A stretch of DNA of 64,000 bases from Sporomusa termitida (GTDB lineage Bacteria; Bacillota; Negativicutes; Sporomusales; Sporomusaceae): positions 1,488,001-1,552,000 of the forward strand of contig NZ_CP036259.1 of NCBI RefSeq assembly GCF_007641255.1, written 5' to 3'. The translations under genes and the position numbers were made by a program. The notes under the pieces were generated by a model. The model ran no database searches. It was given only the letters and a program-made list of their open reading frames with translations, and was not told the origin of the DNA. Below are positions 16,848 through 24,206 of this stretch, in pieces (position 1 is the stretch's first letter; each line of letters starts with the position of its first letter).

Positions 16848-16961
16848 ATATAGGCCGGCAAGGTTCTACAGCTGAAGGCACGCCCGCCTGCAGGCAGCGA
16901 ATATAACCTGGCGGGATAAAGTATGCTATAGCTAAATAATGGCATGGAGAGGGTTTTTATT

Positions 16962-17507
16962 ATGGCCGGATTACCCAATGTGCTTTCATGTTTGCGGATT
17001 GTGCTCGCTTTATTGCTAGTGCTTCTTTCAGAATCACCTGCTTTATTTACAATAACTTATATTGTATGCGGCATCACCGACATTGCCGATGGCTATATCG
17101 CGCGGAAGTACAACGCGGCAACAAAATTAGGCTCTAAGCTAGACAGCCTGGGGGATTTCATTTTTTGGGCTGTTGTCGTAGCCGTGCTTTTCTTTCGGAC
17201 CAGTATATATACAGATAGCCTGGTCCTAACAGGCGGCTTGGTTGTAACAATAATGCGCGCAGCCAATTTTTTGATAACAAAAATCAAATTTAAGCAATGG
17301 GGTATGTTGCATTCTACCGGGAATAAAGCAGCAGGGCTGGCCCTCTACCTTGCTTTACCTATTTGTGTTTTATTGGGCTACATGCCGCTTTATCTTGCAA
17401 TTCCTGTATTTATCATCGCCCTGCTATCTGCCTTGGAAGAAATGGCGATATTGGTTACTTCCAATAAATACAACGCTAATAGAAAGAGCCTGGCCACAAA
17501 AGATTAA
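16962..17507 (+). CDS. CDP-alcohol phosphatidyltransferase family membrane protein
   Basis: 181 residues. The family signature D-G-x2-A-R-x8-G-x3-D-x3-D is complete: DGYIARKY near residue 43 continuing to LGSKLDSLGDF. These Asp residues bind the divalent metals used to exchange CMP for an alcohol in phospholipid head-group synthesis. Several hydrophobic segments span the membrane (about 5-22, 27-40, 68-85, 91-110, 124-160). It is related to PgsA-like enzymes, but the acceptor alcohol cannot be told. I choose ATG 16962 because GGAGAGGG at 16946-16953 is a good ribosome site for it; the in-frame ATG 16944 lies inside that site. Confidence 0.85.
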   Translation: MAGLPNVLSCLRIVLALLLVLLSESPALFTITYIVCGITDIADGYIARKYNAATKLGSKLDSLGDFIFWAVVVAVLFFRTSIYTDSLVLTGGLVVTIMRAANFLITKIKFKQWGMLHSTGNKAAGLALYLALPICVLLGYMPLYLAIPVFIIALLSALEEMAILVTSNKYNANRKSLATKD

Positions 17508-17530
17508 ACCTGAAAATTCCGGTAAAAACT

Positions 17531-17566
17531 AAAAAATAGCTGGCGCAATTTTGCACCAGCTATTTT
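17531..17566. terminator. Bidirectional terminator between convergent genes
   Basis: AAATAGCTGG and CCAGCTATTT arms around GCGCAATTTTGCA, with A-run before and T-run after, so it serves both the phosphatidyltransferase and the minus-strand gene. Confidence 0.85.
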
Positions 17567-17573
17567 CCTTCCA

Positions 17574-17822
17574 CTACTTTAAGCTGATAATGTCCATGCT
17601 GGCCGGCCAATTTTGGACTCTGGCCAGCAGGCTGCACCATTCGGCTGTGTTAAGAATCACCTGCCCGGGTTCCAATACATGAGCCGGTATCCGGAAATTT
17701 TCCGCACTGCCTAAACCGGTGCCGAATAAATCACCGCCATAGGCCGAGATTGCGATGCGGTCAATCTTTTTAATGGGGAGTGTCTGACTGAGAAAAAAAT
17801 CTTTGCTTACAATTGCCCTCAT
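17574..17822 (-). CDS. Small hypothetical protein
   Basis: 82 residues, not recognised. No signal peptide, membrane segment or cysteine pattern (a single Cys near residue 63). It is predicted soluble with mixed alpha/beta character. The case for a real gene is a ribosome site GGGAGGG on the minus strand 8-9 bases before its ATG, and a bidirectional terminator placed exactly after its stop. Function cannot be inferred. Confidence 0.6.
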   Translation of the reverse strand: MRAIVSKDFFLSQTLPIKKIDRIAISAYGGDLFGTGLGSAENFRIPAHVLEPGQVILNTAEWCSLLARVQNWPASMDIISLK

Positions 17823-17992
17823 TAAACTGCCCTCCCGGGAAATGAGATGTTTTGTAGCCGTAACCCTCTGGAATTATCATACCATATACTTCTCCGGCTA
17901 CGGAAGAGGCGGCTGGCATTAGTCCTGGCAGCAGGGCCTGCTGATTATAGTTTCCCTAAACTGGACAATAATAAGAGCAGGGAGGTGTCTCG

Positions 17993-18577
17993 TTGACAGA
18001 CCATAACAAGCTTCTTTATTTCCTCACAGGCCTATTTCTCTTGAGCATGATTGCCATTATTGTTGCCTTGGCAGTACAGGAGCGATATGAGTTTGCGCAA
18101 AACATAACGGTAAAAACCTGCTTGCTGACAGTGCTTACCTGGCTGGAGGTAAAATATACCGTTAAAATTCCCCATACCATACGCATACTGGTGTTAACAG
18201 CAATTCTTAGTGATAGTTTCTTTGGGCTGTATATGAATTTATACACTACGTCGGCAATCTTTGATAAATTGCAGCATGTTTTCGGCAGCTATACATTTTC
18301 CTTATTTTTTTATAATCTGATTTGTCAGCTTACCCAACCGGCAATAAGCCGCACATTTAGCTTTATCTTTGTTATATCGCTGGGGTTAAGTATCGGGGTT
18401 TTCTATGAAATTGGTGAATTTATCGGCGACTTGACGATTAAGCCCAGTGTTCCCAGTCAACCCAGTTTATTGGACACAAACCTTGATTTAATTGCCGATG
18501 TGATCGGGGCGTTTATTGCTGCTGTGCATCTGATAATTGTGTTGCAAATTAATGATAATCGGTTTGATAAGAAATAG
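17993..18577 (+). CDS. DUF2238/YjdF-like integral membrane protein
   Basis: 194 residues starting at TTG 17993 behind AGGGAGGTG (17978-17986). About five or six hydrophobic segments (residues 9-27, 40-52, 62-80, 98-113, 120-140, 168-186). Family landmarks visible are FDKLQHVFGSY near 88, the acidic YEIGEFIGDL near 141 and DTNLDLIADVIGAF near 161, which together resemble the DUF2238 (YjdF) family. No function is known. It converges on the peptide gene at 18647, so it is not obviously part of that system. Confidence 0.65.
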   Translation: MTDHNKLLYFLTGLFLLSMIAIIVALAVQERYEFAQNITVKTCLLTVLTWLEVKYTVKIPHTIRILVLTAILSDSFFGLYMNLYTTSAIFDKLQHVFGSYTFSLFFYNLICQLTQPAISRTFSFIFVISLGLSIGVFYEIGEFIGDLTIKPSVPSQPSLLDTNLDLIADVIGAFIAAVHLIIVLQINDNRFDKK

Positions 18578-18646
18578 CCAGAGAGTATAGAACGACACAG
18601 AGGCGTTTGCTTTCGCCCAGATGCGGCCCGGCCGCGTTTGCTTTAT

Positions 18647-19003
18647 TTACAGAGGCATGCAGGGACGATTGGGTTTGCATTTACGGGGCCAGCAAAAGCG
18701 TGGTGAGCATGCATTCGGCTGGCAGGGAGTCGAGGAGGGGCGGCAGCCGATTGGCTGGTTAGGCCGGCAGGGAGACCAGGAAGGGCGGCAGCCGATTGGC
18801 TGGCTGGGCCGGCAGGAAGACGAGGAGGGGCGGCAGCCGATTGGCTGGCTGGGCCGGCAGGGAGACCAGGAGGGGCGGCAGCCTATATTATTTACCCGCT
18901 CATCAAACTCTTCGTCATCAAACTCGTCATCAGTAAAATCATCATTCCACTCTTCGATATTAGGGGCTTCCCATTTAGGTTTTTTGTATTTTTCATCAGA
19001 CAT
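18647..19003 (-). CDS. Candidate RiPP precursor: acidic leader plus four 15-residue Cys repeats
   Basis: 118 residues. Residues 1-40 are a charged, strongly acidic leader without Cys (DDFTDDEFDDEEFDER). From residue 41 come four tandem 15-residue units of the form G-C-R-P-S-x-S-x-C-R-P-x-Q-P-I, followed by a Cys/Pro/Arg-rich tail. All 12 Cys (42, 49, 57, 64, 72, 79, 87, 94, 99, 104, 109, 115) are in the second part, alternating at 7 and 8 residues in the repeats. The ATG overlaps the stop of the radical SAM/SPASM gene (TAATG), and GGAGG for it lies inside that gene, so the two are translationally coupled. By analogy with ranthipeptide and sactipeptide systems I infer a post-translationally modified multi-core peptide. 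I do not recognise the family. Confidence 0.72.
   Translation of the reverse strand: MSDEKYKKPKWEAPNIEEWNDDFTDDEFDDEEFDERVNNIGCRPSWSPCRPSQPIGCRPSSSSCRPSQPIGCRPSWSPCRPNQPIGCRPSSTPCQPNACSPRFCWPRKCKPNRPCMPL
18735..18885 (-). repeat. 45-bp tandem repeat coding for the peptide units
   Basis: The block CGGCAGCCGATTGG recurs at 18741, 18786 and 18831, with a partial copy at 18876, an exact 45-base period (15 codons). There are no spacers, so this is not a CRISPR array. Copies differ by only a few bases, most of which change the residues W/S, P/S and S/N in the peptide. Confidence 0.95.
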
Positions 19004-20241
19004 TAATTATCCTCCTCCCATTTTCCGGTGTAAGGGTTATACAGACAGTCGGCAGGTGCGGCCTGCCACGACTTTTGCGGGTCGGTACCCTGAGCCAGCG
19101 GCCGGCAGTCATAACAGGCATAACGATACTCACAGGCCTTGCATTTATTTACACAATCTTTAGTCGTACACCAGCACTCGGCCAGCAATTGTCCATTAAG
19201 GATGTCAGCCAGTGAACTTTTCAATATATTTCCACAGATTTGATCGCGGGCAAATATGCAAGGGATAACGTCGCCGTTGGCGGTAATAGCAACCCGGCCG
19301 GCCAAGCAGCTGTGAAACTTCCGGGATTTATCAAACGTTTCCGCATCAGTAAAAAACGGCGGTTTAATCATTGGTTTACTGTAGGTAAGCGGCAGCAGGG
19401 CCTGATCATCGCCCCGCCCGGTGGGGCGTACTACATCAGGCGGAGCCGGTTCCAGCCCGAGCCGGGCGTATAAATTCATGATGTTTTCCACTTCATGCTC
19501 ATTGGCTTGCATAATAATTGACGCAATGCGCAGGGGGATATCGTTAGCTAATAGCTTTTTAACAGCGGCCATGGTTTTTTCGAAGCTGCCCTCATGAAGT
19601 GTCACGGTGTCGTGAACCAAAGCATTGTCGGCGTAAATGGTCGTAGCAATGCTGATATTATGCTGTTTAAAAAAATCAATACAGTCGTCATTGACAAGCG
19701 TAGCATTCGTGAAAATTTCAATTAATTCGTAGTTTTCCTGACGGGCTTTAACAATAAGTTCCTGCCAGCGGGGATACAGCAATGGTTCGCCCCCAATAAG
19801 CTGGATACTGTTTGCCCCTTGCCGGCGGGCCTCGCTAATGAGGTCAAGCCAGCGGTTATGCGGCACCAAACCCGCAGGGGTATGGGGGCTGCTTGCCGAG
19901 TAGCAGTGCAGGCAGCGATTGTTGCAGCTGGTAGTAAGTTCCAGCCAAAGAAATTCTAGCTGGGGCTTATAATCTGACAGCGCTCTCTTCTGGTCAGGGG
20001 GGGGATCAGTATAACCGGCTCCTAGCCCGAGCGCTGTCAGTCTATCAAGAAATGACAGATAGAGTTTGTTATCAGATAAAGTAAGGTCCATTATGTCTTC
20101 CAGAGCCGCTTGCCGGCAGGCCTGCAATAAATTTACTGCACCCTGATTAATTGAATATACCCGGCCTGTGGTTAATGCATAAATAGCTCCCCGGGCCTGG
20201 CCTTCTACTAGCACGCAGTCTTTGTTCAGCCGGTAATGCAA
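19003..20241 (-). CDS. Radical SAM/SPASM peptide maturase with N-terminal PqqD-like domain
   Basis: 412 residues. The first 80 residues resemble a PqqD-like peptide-recognition domain (VEGQARGAIYAL...RVYSINQGAVNLL). The radical SAM core has the cluster-binding Cys 106, 110 and 113 in SCNNRCLHCYS, then QLIGGEPLLYP near 147. The C-terminal SPASM domain carries Cys 312, 328, 336, 356, 358, 363, 367, 370, 376, 379 and 399, enough for two auxiliary [4Fe-4S] clusters. Such enzymes form thioether or C-C crosslinks in ribosomal peptides. The start is TTG behind GAAGGAGG on the minus strand. The stop overlaps the peptide ATG by one base. No transporter or protease gene is adjacent. Confidence 0.88.
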   Translation of the reverse strand: MHYRLNKDCVLVEGQARGAIYALTTGRVYSINQGAVNLLQACRQAALEDIMDLTLSDNKLYLSFLDRLTALGLGAGYTDPPPDQKRALSDYKPQLEFLWLELTTSCNNRCLHCYSASSPHTPAGLVPHNRWLDLISEARRQGANSIQLIGGEPLLYPRWQELIVKARQENYELIEIFTNATLVNDDCIDFFKQHNISIATTIYADNALVHDTVTLHEGSFEKTMAAVKKLLANDIPLRIASIIMQANEHEVENIMNLYARLGLEPAPPDVVRPTGRGDDQALLPLTYSKPMIKPPFFTDAETFDKSRKFHSCLAGRVAITANGDVIPCIFARDQICGNILKSSLADILNGQLLAECWCTTKDCVNKCKACEYRYACYDCRPLAQGTDPQKSWQAAPADCLYNPYTGKWEEDN

Positions 20242-20346
20242 CTGGCCAGCCTCCTTCAGGATATTGTTTCGTTGTATATCCCTGATACATAATATGCAGG
20301 CTGTCAGGCAGGTGTTAGCTGAGAATTAATTAGCAAATTTTTCAGG

Positions 20347-20375
20347 TTGACAAATAATTGATTATGGTATAAGAT
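20347..20375 (+). promoter_or_regulatory. Promoter of tRNA-Gly
   Basis: TTGACA at 20347-20352, 17-base spacer, TAAGAT at 20370-20375, 25 bases before the tRNA. Confidence 0.8.
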
Positions 20376-20400
20376 AAATAATGTTCTTGACGAGGTAAAC

Positions 20401-20475
20401 GCGGAAGTAGCTCAGCGGTAGAGCATCGCCTTGCCAAGGCGAGGGTCGCGAGTTCGAATCTCGTTTTCCGCTCCA
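20401..20475 (+). tRNA. tRNA-Gly (GCC)
   Basis: 75 bases including CCA. Anticodon GCC in GCCTTGCCAAGGC; acceptor GCGGAAG/TTTCCGC with one G-U; T-arm GCGAGTTCGAATCTCGT. Confidence 0.97.
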
Positions 20476-20485
20476 TATTACACAT

Positions 20486-20514
20486 AACCCAGCACAGAAC
20501 TGCTGGGTTTTTTG
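20486..20514 (+). terminator. Terminator after tRNA-Gly
   Basis: AACCCAGCA and TGCTGGGTT arms, loop CAGAAC, then a T-run. Confidence 0.95.
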
Positions 20515-20522
20515 CTCATATC

Positions 20523-20551
20523 TTGTCTTTGTTATTTACTTGTGTTATGAT
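20523..20551 (+). promoter_or_regulatory. Candidate promoter of the tig-clpP-clpX genes
   Basis: TTGTCT at 20523-20528, 17-base spacer, TATGAT at 20546-20551. The leader to tig is about 165 bases. No CIRCE or CtsR-type repeat is visible in it. Confidence 0.5.
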
Positions 20552-20720
20552 ATTATCCATGACATTGCTACAAATTATGGACACTGGCCAAAAAAAATAT
20601 TGGTTAATCCAAGAACCCCATAAAATTTATGTCAATAATGGGAATACTATTTACGGGAGAACTATGTTGACAATTAATAAGCTGTGTCAGCAGTTAATTT
20701 AATAAGGAGGAAATACATAA

Positions 20721-22010
20721 ATGAAGGTAACAGCGGAAAGAATAGACAATCATAAAACGGTGCTTAATCTTGAGGTACCCCAGACTGAGGTGGTTAAGGC
20801 TGTTGAAAAAGCATACCGCAAGCTGGCTAATCAGGTCAACATACCCGGCTTCCGTAAAGGTAAAGCTCCCCGTAAAGTAGTGGAAATGCGTGTTGGCAAA
20901 GAGGCACTGCTTGACGAGGCCTTCGAAATTCTGGCTCCTCAGGCCTATGCCAAAGCATTGGAGGAACAAGCAATTGATCCTGTGGGTCGTCCGGAAATTG
21001 AAGTTGTTACGCTAGCGGAAGATCAACCGTTAGTGTTTAAAGCTACTGTCGTTAAAAAACCTGAAGTTACTTTAGGTCAATATAAAGGTCTGACAATAGA
21101 AAAGACGGCTGCCGAGGTTACTGATGCAGACGTGGATAGTGAACTGGAAAAAAACCGCAGCCGCAATGCCAAAATGGTAGTGGTAGAGGACGCTGAACTT
21201 AAACAAGGTGATTTGGCCATTATTGATTTTAAAGGTTTTGTGGACGGCGTTCCTTTTGATGGCGGCGAAGGCAAGAGTTATCCGCTTGAAATCGGGTCTG
21301 GCAGCTTTATTCCCGGCTTTGAAGAACAACTGATTGGGGCTAAGTCGGGGGATGAGCGGGAGGTAAGTGTTTCTTTTCCGGCAGATTATTTTGTGGCCGA
21401 ATTAGCTGGCAACGAGGCTAAGTTTACGGTTAATATCCACGACATCAAACGCAAGGAAATGCCGGAGCTTGATGATGAGTTCGCTAAAGAGACCGGGGAA
21501 TTTGATACGCTGGCGGAATTAAAAAGCGATATTAAGAATAAGTTAGAACAGACTGCTGCCGACAAAGCCGAACGTGAGTTCCGGGCTGCTGCCATCAAAG
21601 CTGTAGTTGATGGGGCTGAACTTGATGTTCCGGACGTAATGGTTGAGAATCAAATTGATAACATGATTCAGGACCTGGATGTAAATTTACAGCAGCGCGG
21701 CATGCAACTTGCAAAATATCTTGAATATACTAAAATGGATATGGCAGCCCTGCGGGAAAACTACCGTACTGCGGCCTTATATAATGTAAAGACCGACCTG
21801 GTGCTTGAGGCTATTGTCAAAGCGGAAGGCTTTACTGCTGCGCCTGAAGACCTGCAGCGGGAGATTGAATCCATGGCGCAAAACTATCAAACAACAGTGG
21901 AAGAGATTGTCAAAGTGATTCGTGAAACAAACCGTTTTCAGGCGCTTAACGACTCAGTCCTGCGTAAAAAAGCTGCACAATTAGTAATTGATAGTGTTGC
22001 AGCCCAATAA
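20721..22010 (+). CDS. tig: Trigger factor (ribosome-associated chaperone, prolyl isomerase)
   Basis: 429 residues, normal length. The N-terminal ribosome-binding domain contains the signature IPGFRKGKAPRKVVE near 41. The FKBP-type prolyl isomerase domain starts near 155 (LKQGDLAIIDFKGFVDGVPFDGG and GSGSFIPGFEEQLIG follow in this part). The C-terminal helical cradle covers about 250-429. It binds nascent chains at the exit tunnel. Start ATG has AAGGAGG at 20703-20709. It heads the tig-clpP-clpX group, the same order found in many bacteria. Confidence 0.98.
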   Translation: MKVTAERIDNHKTVLNLEVPQTEVVKAVEKAYRKLANQVNIPGFRKGKAPRKVVEMRVGKEALLDEAFEILAPQAYAKALEEQAIDPVGRPEIEVVTLAEDQPLVFKATVVKKPEVTLGQYKGLTIEKTAAEVTDADVDSELEKNRSRNAKMVVVEDAELKQGDLAIIDFKGFVDGVPFDGGEGKSYPLEIGSGSFIPGFEEQLIGAKSGDEREVSVSFPADYFVAELAGNEAKFTVNIHDIKRKEMPELDDEFAKETGEFDTLAELKSDIKNKLEQTAADKAEREFRAAAIKAVVDGAELDVPDVMVENQIDNMIQDLDVNLQQRGMQLAKYLEYTKMDMAALRENYRTAALYNVKTDLVLEAIVKAEGFTAAPEDLQREIESMAQNYQTTVEEIVKVIRETNRFQALNDSVLRKKAAQLVIDSVAAQ

Positions 22011-22046
22011 TTTAGATAAAAAATTTAGATATTGAGGTGATTTTTT

Positions 22047-22652
22047 ATGCCCTATGTGCCAATTGTAGTAGAGCAGTCTAACCGCGGTGAGCGAGCTTAT
22101 GATATTTACTCCCGGCTATTAAAGGACCGTATTGTATTTATCGGCGGACCGATTGACGACAATGTGGCAAATTTGTTTATTGCTCAGCTGCTGTTTTTGG
22201 AGTCGGAGGATCCGGAGAAAGATATTCATGTATATATTAACAGCCCGGGGGGAGTGGTAACGGCGGCAATGGCTATGTATGATACCATGCAATATGTCAA
22301 GCCGGACGTAACGACTACCTGCATGGGGCAAGCCGCCAGTGCGGGTGCATTGCTGCTTGCAGCCGGCGCGAAAGGTAAACGCTATGCCCTGCCTAATTCA
22401 CGCATTATGATTCATCAGCCTCTTGGTGGTACGCAAGGGCAAGCTACCGATATTGAAATTCATGCTCGGGAAATTCTCCGTATGCGGGAACATTTAAATG
22501 GCATCCTTGTCCATCATACCGGTCAGCCGTTAGAAAAAATTCAGCGTGACACGGAGCGTGATTTTTTCATGTCCAGTGAGCAGGCGAAAGACTACGGCCT
22601 TATTGACTCAGTTGTGGTGCGGGGTGACAGACACAAGGAGACTCCCAAGTAG
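22047..22652 (+). CDS. clpP: ATP-dependent Clp protease proteolytic subunit
   Basis: 201 residues. Catalytic triad Ser in [12 protein letters not shown] near 98, His in [10 protein letters not shown] near 123 and Asp near 172 (the D of [16 protein letters not shown] region). N-terminal [25 protein letters not shown] is typical and carries the short propeptide-like start. It forms the 14-subunit barrel that degrades proteins fed by ClpX. RBS TTGAGGTGA at 22032. It lies 36 bases after tig and 12 bases before clpX. Confidence 0.98.
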   Translation: MPYVPIVVEQSNRGERAYDIYSRLLKDRIVFIGGPIDDNVANLFIAQLLFLESEDPEKDIHVYINSPGGVVTAAMAMYDTMQYVKPDVTTTCMGQAASAGALLLAAGAKGKRYALPNSRIMIHQPLGGTQGQATDIEIHAREILRMREHLNGILVHHTGQPLEKIQRDTERDFFMSSEQAKDYGLIDSVVVRGDRHKETPK

Positions 22653-22664
22653 AGAGGTGGTAAT

Positions 22665-23927
22665 ATGTTGAAATTCGGTGATGACAGGGGTCAACTAAAG
22701 TGTTCGTTTTGCGGTAAACTGCAAGAGCAGGTAAAGAAACTTGTTGCCGGCCCAGGAGTGTATATTTGTGATGAATGTATAGAACTTTGCAATGAGATCA
22801 TTGAAGAAGAACTGAGCGAAGATATGGATGTTGAGCTCAGGGATGTTCCTAAACCCAAAGAGATCAAAGACATTCTTGACCAGTATGTCATTGGTCAGGA
22901 GGAAGCTAAGAAATCTCTGGCTGTAGCTGTGTACAATCATTACAAGCGAATTAATCTGGGGGCTAAAATGGATGATGTTGAGCTGCAAAAATCCAACATC
23001 ATTATGCTTGGTCCAACTGGCAGTGGTAAAACGTTGTTAGCACAAACGCTGGCTAAAATTCTCAATGTTCCCTTTGCCGTAGCCGATGCCACCTCGTTAA
23101 CTGAAGCCGGTTATGTAGGTGAGGATGTAGAGAATATTCTCTTAAAACTTATCCAGGCTGCTGATTACGATGTGGAAAAAGCCGAAAAGGGCATTGTGTA
23201 TATTGATGAAATTGATAAAATTGCCCGTAAATCAGAAAACCCCTCAATCACCCGCGATGTTTCCGGCGAGGGTGTACAGCAGGCCTTGCTTAAGATACTG
23301 GAGGGTACGGTAGCCAGTGTGCCACCGCAGGGTGGGCGTAAGCATCCCCACCAGGAGTTTATTCAAATTGATACCACAAATATTCTTTTTATCTGCGGCG
23401 GTGCTTTTGATGGCATTGACAAGCTGATCAGCGCCAGAACCGGTAAAAAATCTATGGGGTTTGGGGCTGAAGTCCGCAGTAAGGAAAAGAAGCTTCTGGG
23501 TGAGATTCTTAGAAATATTCTGCCTGAGGATCTGCTTAAATTTGGGCTTATTCCCGAGTTTGTCGGGCGTTTGCCTGTTATTGTCACCTTAGACGCACTT
23601 GATGAAGAGTCATTGGTGCGGATCTTAATCGAACCCAAAAATGCTTTGGTAAAACAGTATCAGAAGTTCCTGGAAATCGACAATGTTCAGCTTGAATTTA
23701 AAGATGAGGCGTTAAAAGCGATTGCGGCTGAGGCCTTGAAGCGCAACACCGGTGCCAGGGGCCTGCGGGCTATTATCGAAGGCATCATGCGAAACGTAAT
23801 GTATGATATTCCGTCACGGACGGATGTTGCCAAATGCATTGTCACCAAAGAGGTTATTGTTAACAAAGAGGAACCGGTGCTGGTGACTGCGGAACGAAAA
23901 ACAAAGAAAAAAGAAGAATCTGCTTAA
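22665..23927 (+). CDS. clpX: Clp protease ATP-binding subunit ClpX
   Basis: 420 residues. N-terminal zinc-binding domain with CSFCGK near 15 and CDECIELC near 37; Walker [14 protein letters not shown] near 117; Walker [12 protein letters not shown] near 180; the RKHPHQEF pore/RKH segment near 225; and sensor 2 [10 protein letters not shown] near 365. It is an AAA+ unfoldase that delivers substrates to ClpP. Start ATG 22665 has AGAGGTGG upstream. The gene ends in a Lys/Glu-rich tail and is followed by a terminator. Confidence 0.98.
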   Translation: MLKFGDDRGQLKCSFCGKLQEQVKKLVAGPGVYICDECIELCNEIIEEELSEDMDVELRDVPKPKEIKDILDQYVIGQEEAKKSLAVAVYNHYKRINLGAKMDDVELQKSNIIMLGPTGSGKTLLAQTLAKILNVPFAVADATSLTEAGYVGEDVENILLKLIQAADYDVEKAEKGIVYIDEIDKIARKSENPSITRDVSGEGVQQALLKILEGTVASVPPQGGRKHPHQEFIQIDTTNILFICGGAFDGIDKLISARTGKKSMGFGAEVRSKEKKLLGEILRNILPEDLLKFGLIPEFVGRLPVIVTLDALDEESLVRILIEPKNALVKQYQKFLEIDNVQLEFKDEALKAIAAEALKRNTGARGLRAIIEGIMRNVMYDIPSRTDVAKCIVTKEVIVNKEEPVLVTAERKTKKKEESA

Positions 23928-23930
23928 CAA

Positions 23931-23957
23931 AAGGAGCCGGCCGGCTCCTTATTTTTT
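23931..23957 (+). terminator. Terminator after clpX
   Basis: AAGGAGCCGG/CCGGCTCCTT is a perfect 10-bp stem with no unpaired loop bases outside the centre, followed by ATTTTTT. Confidence 0.95.
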
Positions 23958-24022
23958 ACCCCAGCAAAAATCATAAAATTTTGAGGTCCGGATCTAAGGA
24001 TAAGAAAAATCTCAGGCGGCTG

Positions 24023-24058
24023 CCGGCGTCCTAAAGGACTTGGCACAAGCCAAGTTTT
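24023..24058 (+). promoter_or_regulatory. Possible attenuator upstream of lonB, carrying the shared 22-bp motif
   Basis: The motif CCGGCGTCCTAA...GGACTTGGC (24023-24044) matches 3786-3807. GTCC-TAAA-GGAC can form a small hairpin that overlaps a terminator-like hairpin ACTTGGC-ACAA-GCCAAGT with T5 (24038-24057). Two mutually exclusive hairpins suggest an attenuation device, but the RNA class is not recognised. The rest of 23958-24206 shows no gene. Confidence 0.45.
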
Positions 24059-24206
24059 TAATGCCAGGTATTTAATGGTACCCGCTTTTTTTGCAATGTG
24101 CCTGCCGGGTTTTGCCAGGATAAAATCATGTTCATTGCCTATACTAGACACATGGTAATTTAAAAACACTCAAATCTTTTGCTCGGGAAAGGAGGTTCAT
24201 TGAATT

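Noticed and set aside
18735-18885. CRISPR array
   Set aside because: The 45-bp copies are contiguous with no spacers and keep a coding frame.
18621-19163. Plus-strand frame across the 45-bp repeats (repeated GRQPIGWLGRQ units)
   Set aside because: It has no ribosome site, covers the start of the radical SAM stop region and is explained as the complement of the minus-strand peptide, which has a coupled start.
20515-20720. CIRCE or CtsR operator before the tig-clpP-clpX genes
   Set aside because: No TTAGCACTC/GAGTGCTAA or tandem GGTCAAA repeat is visible there, nor before lonB or lon.
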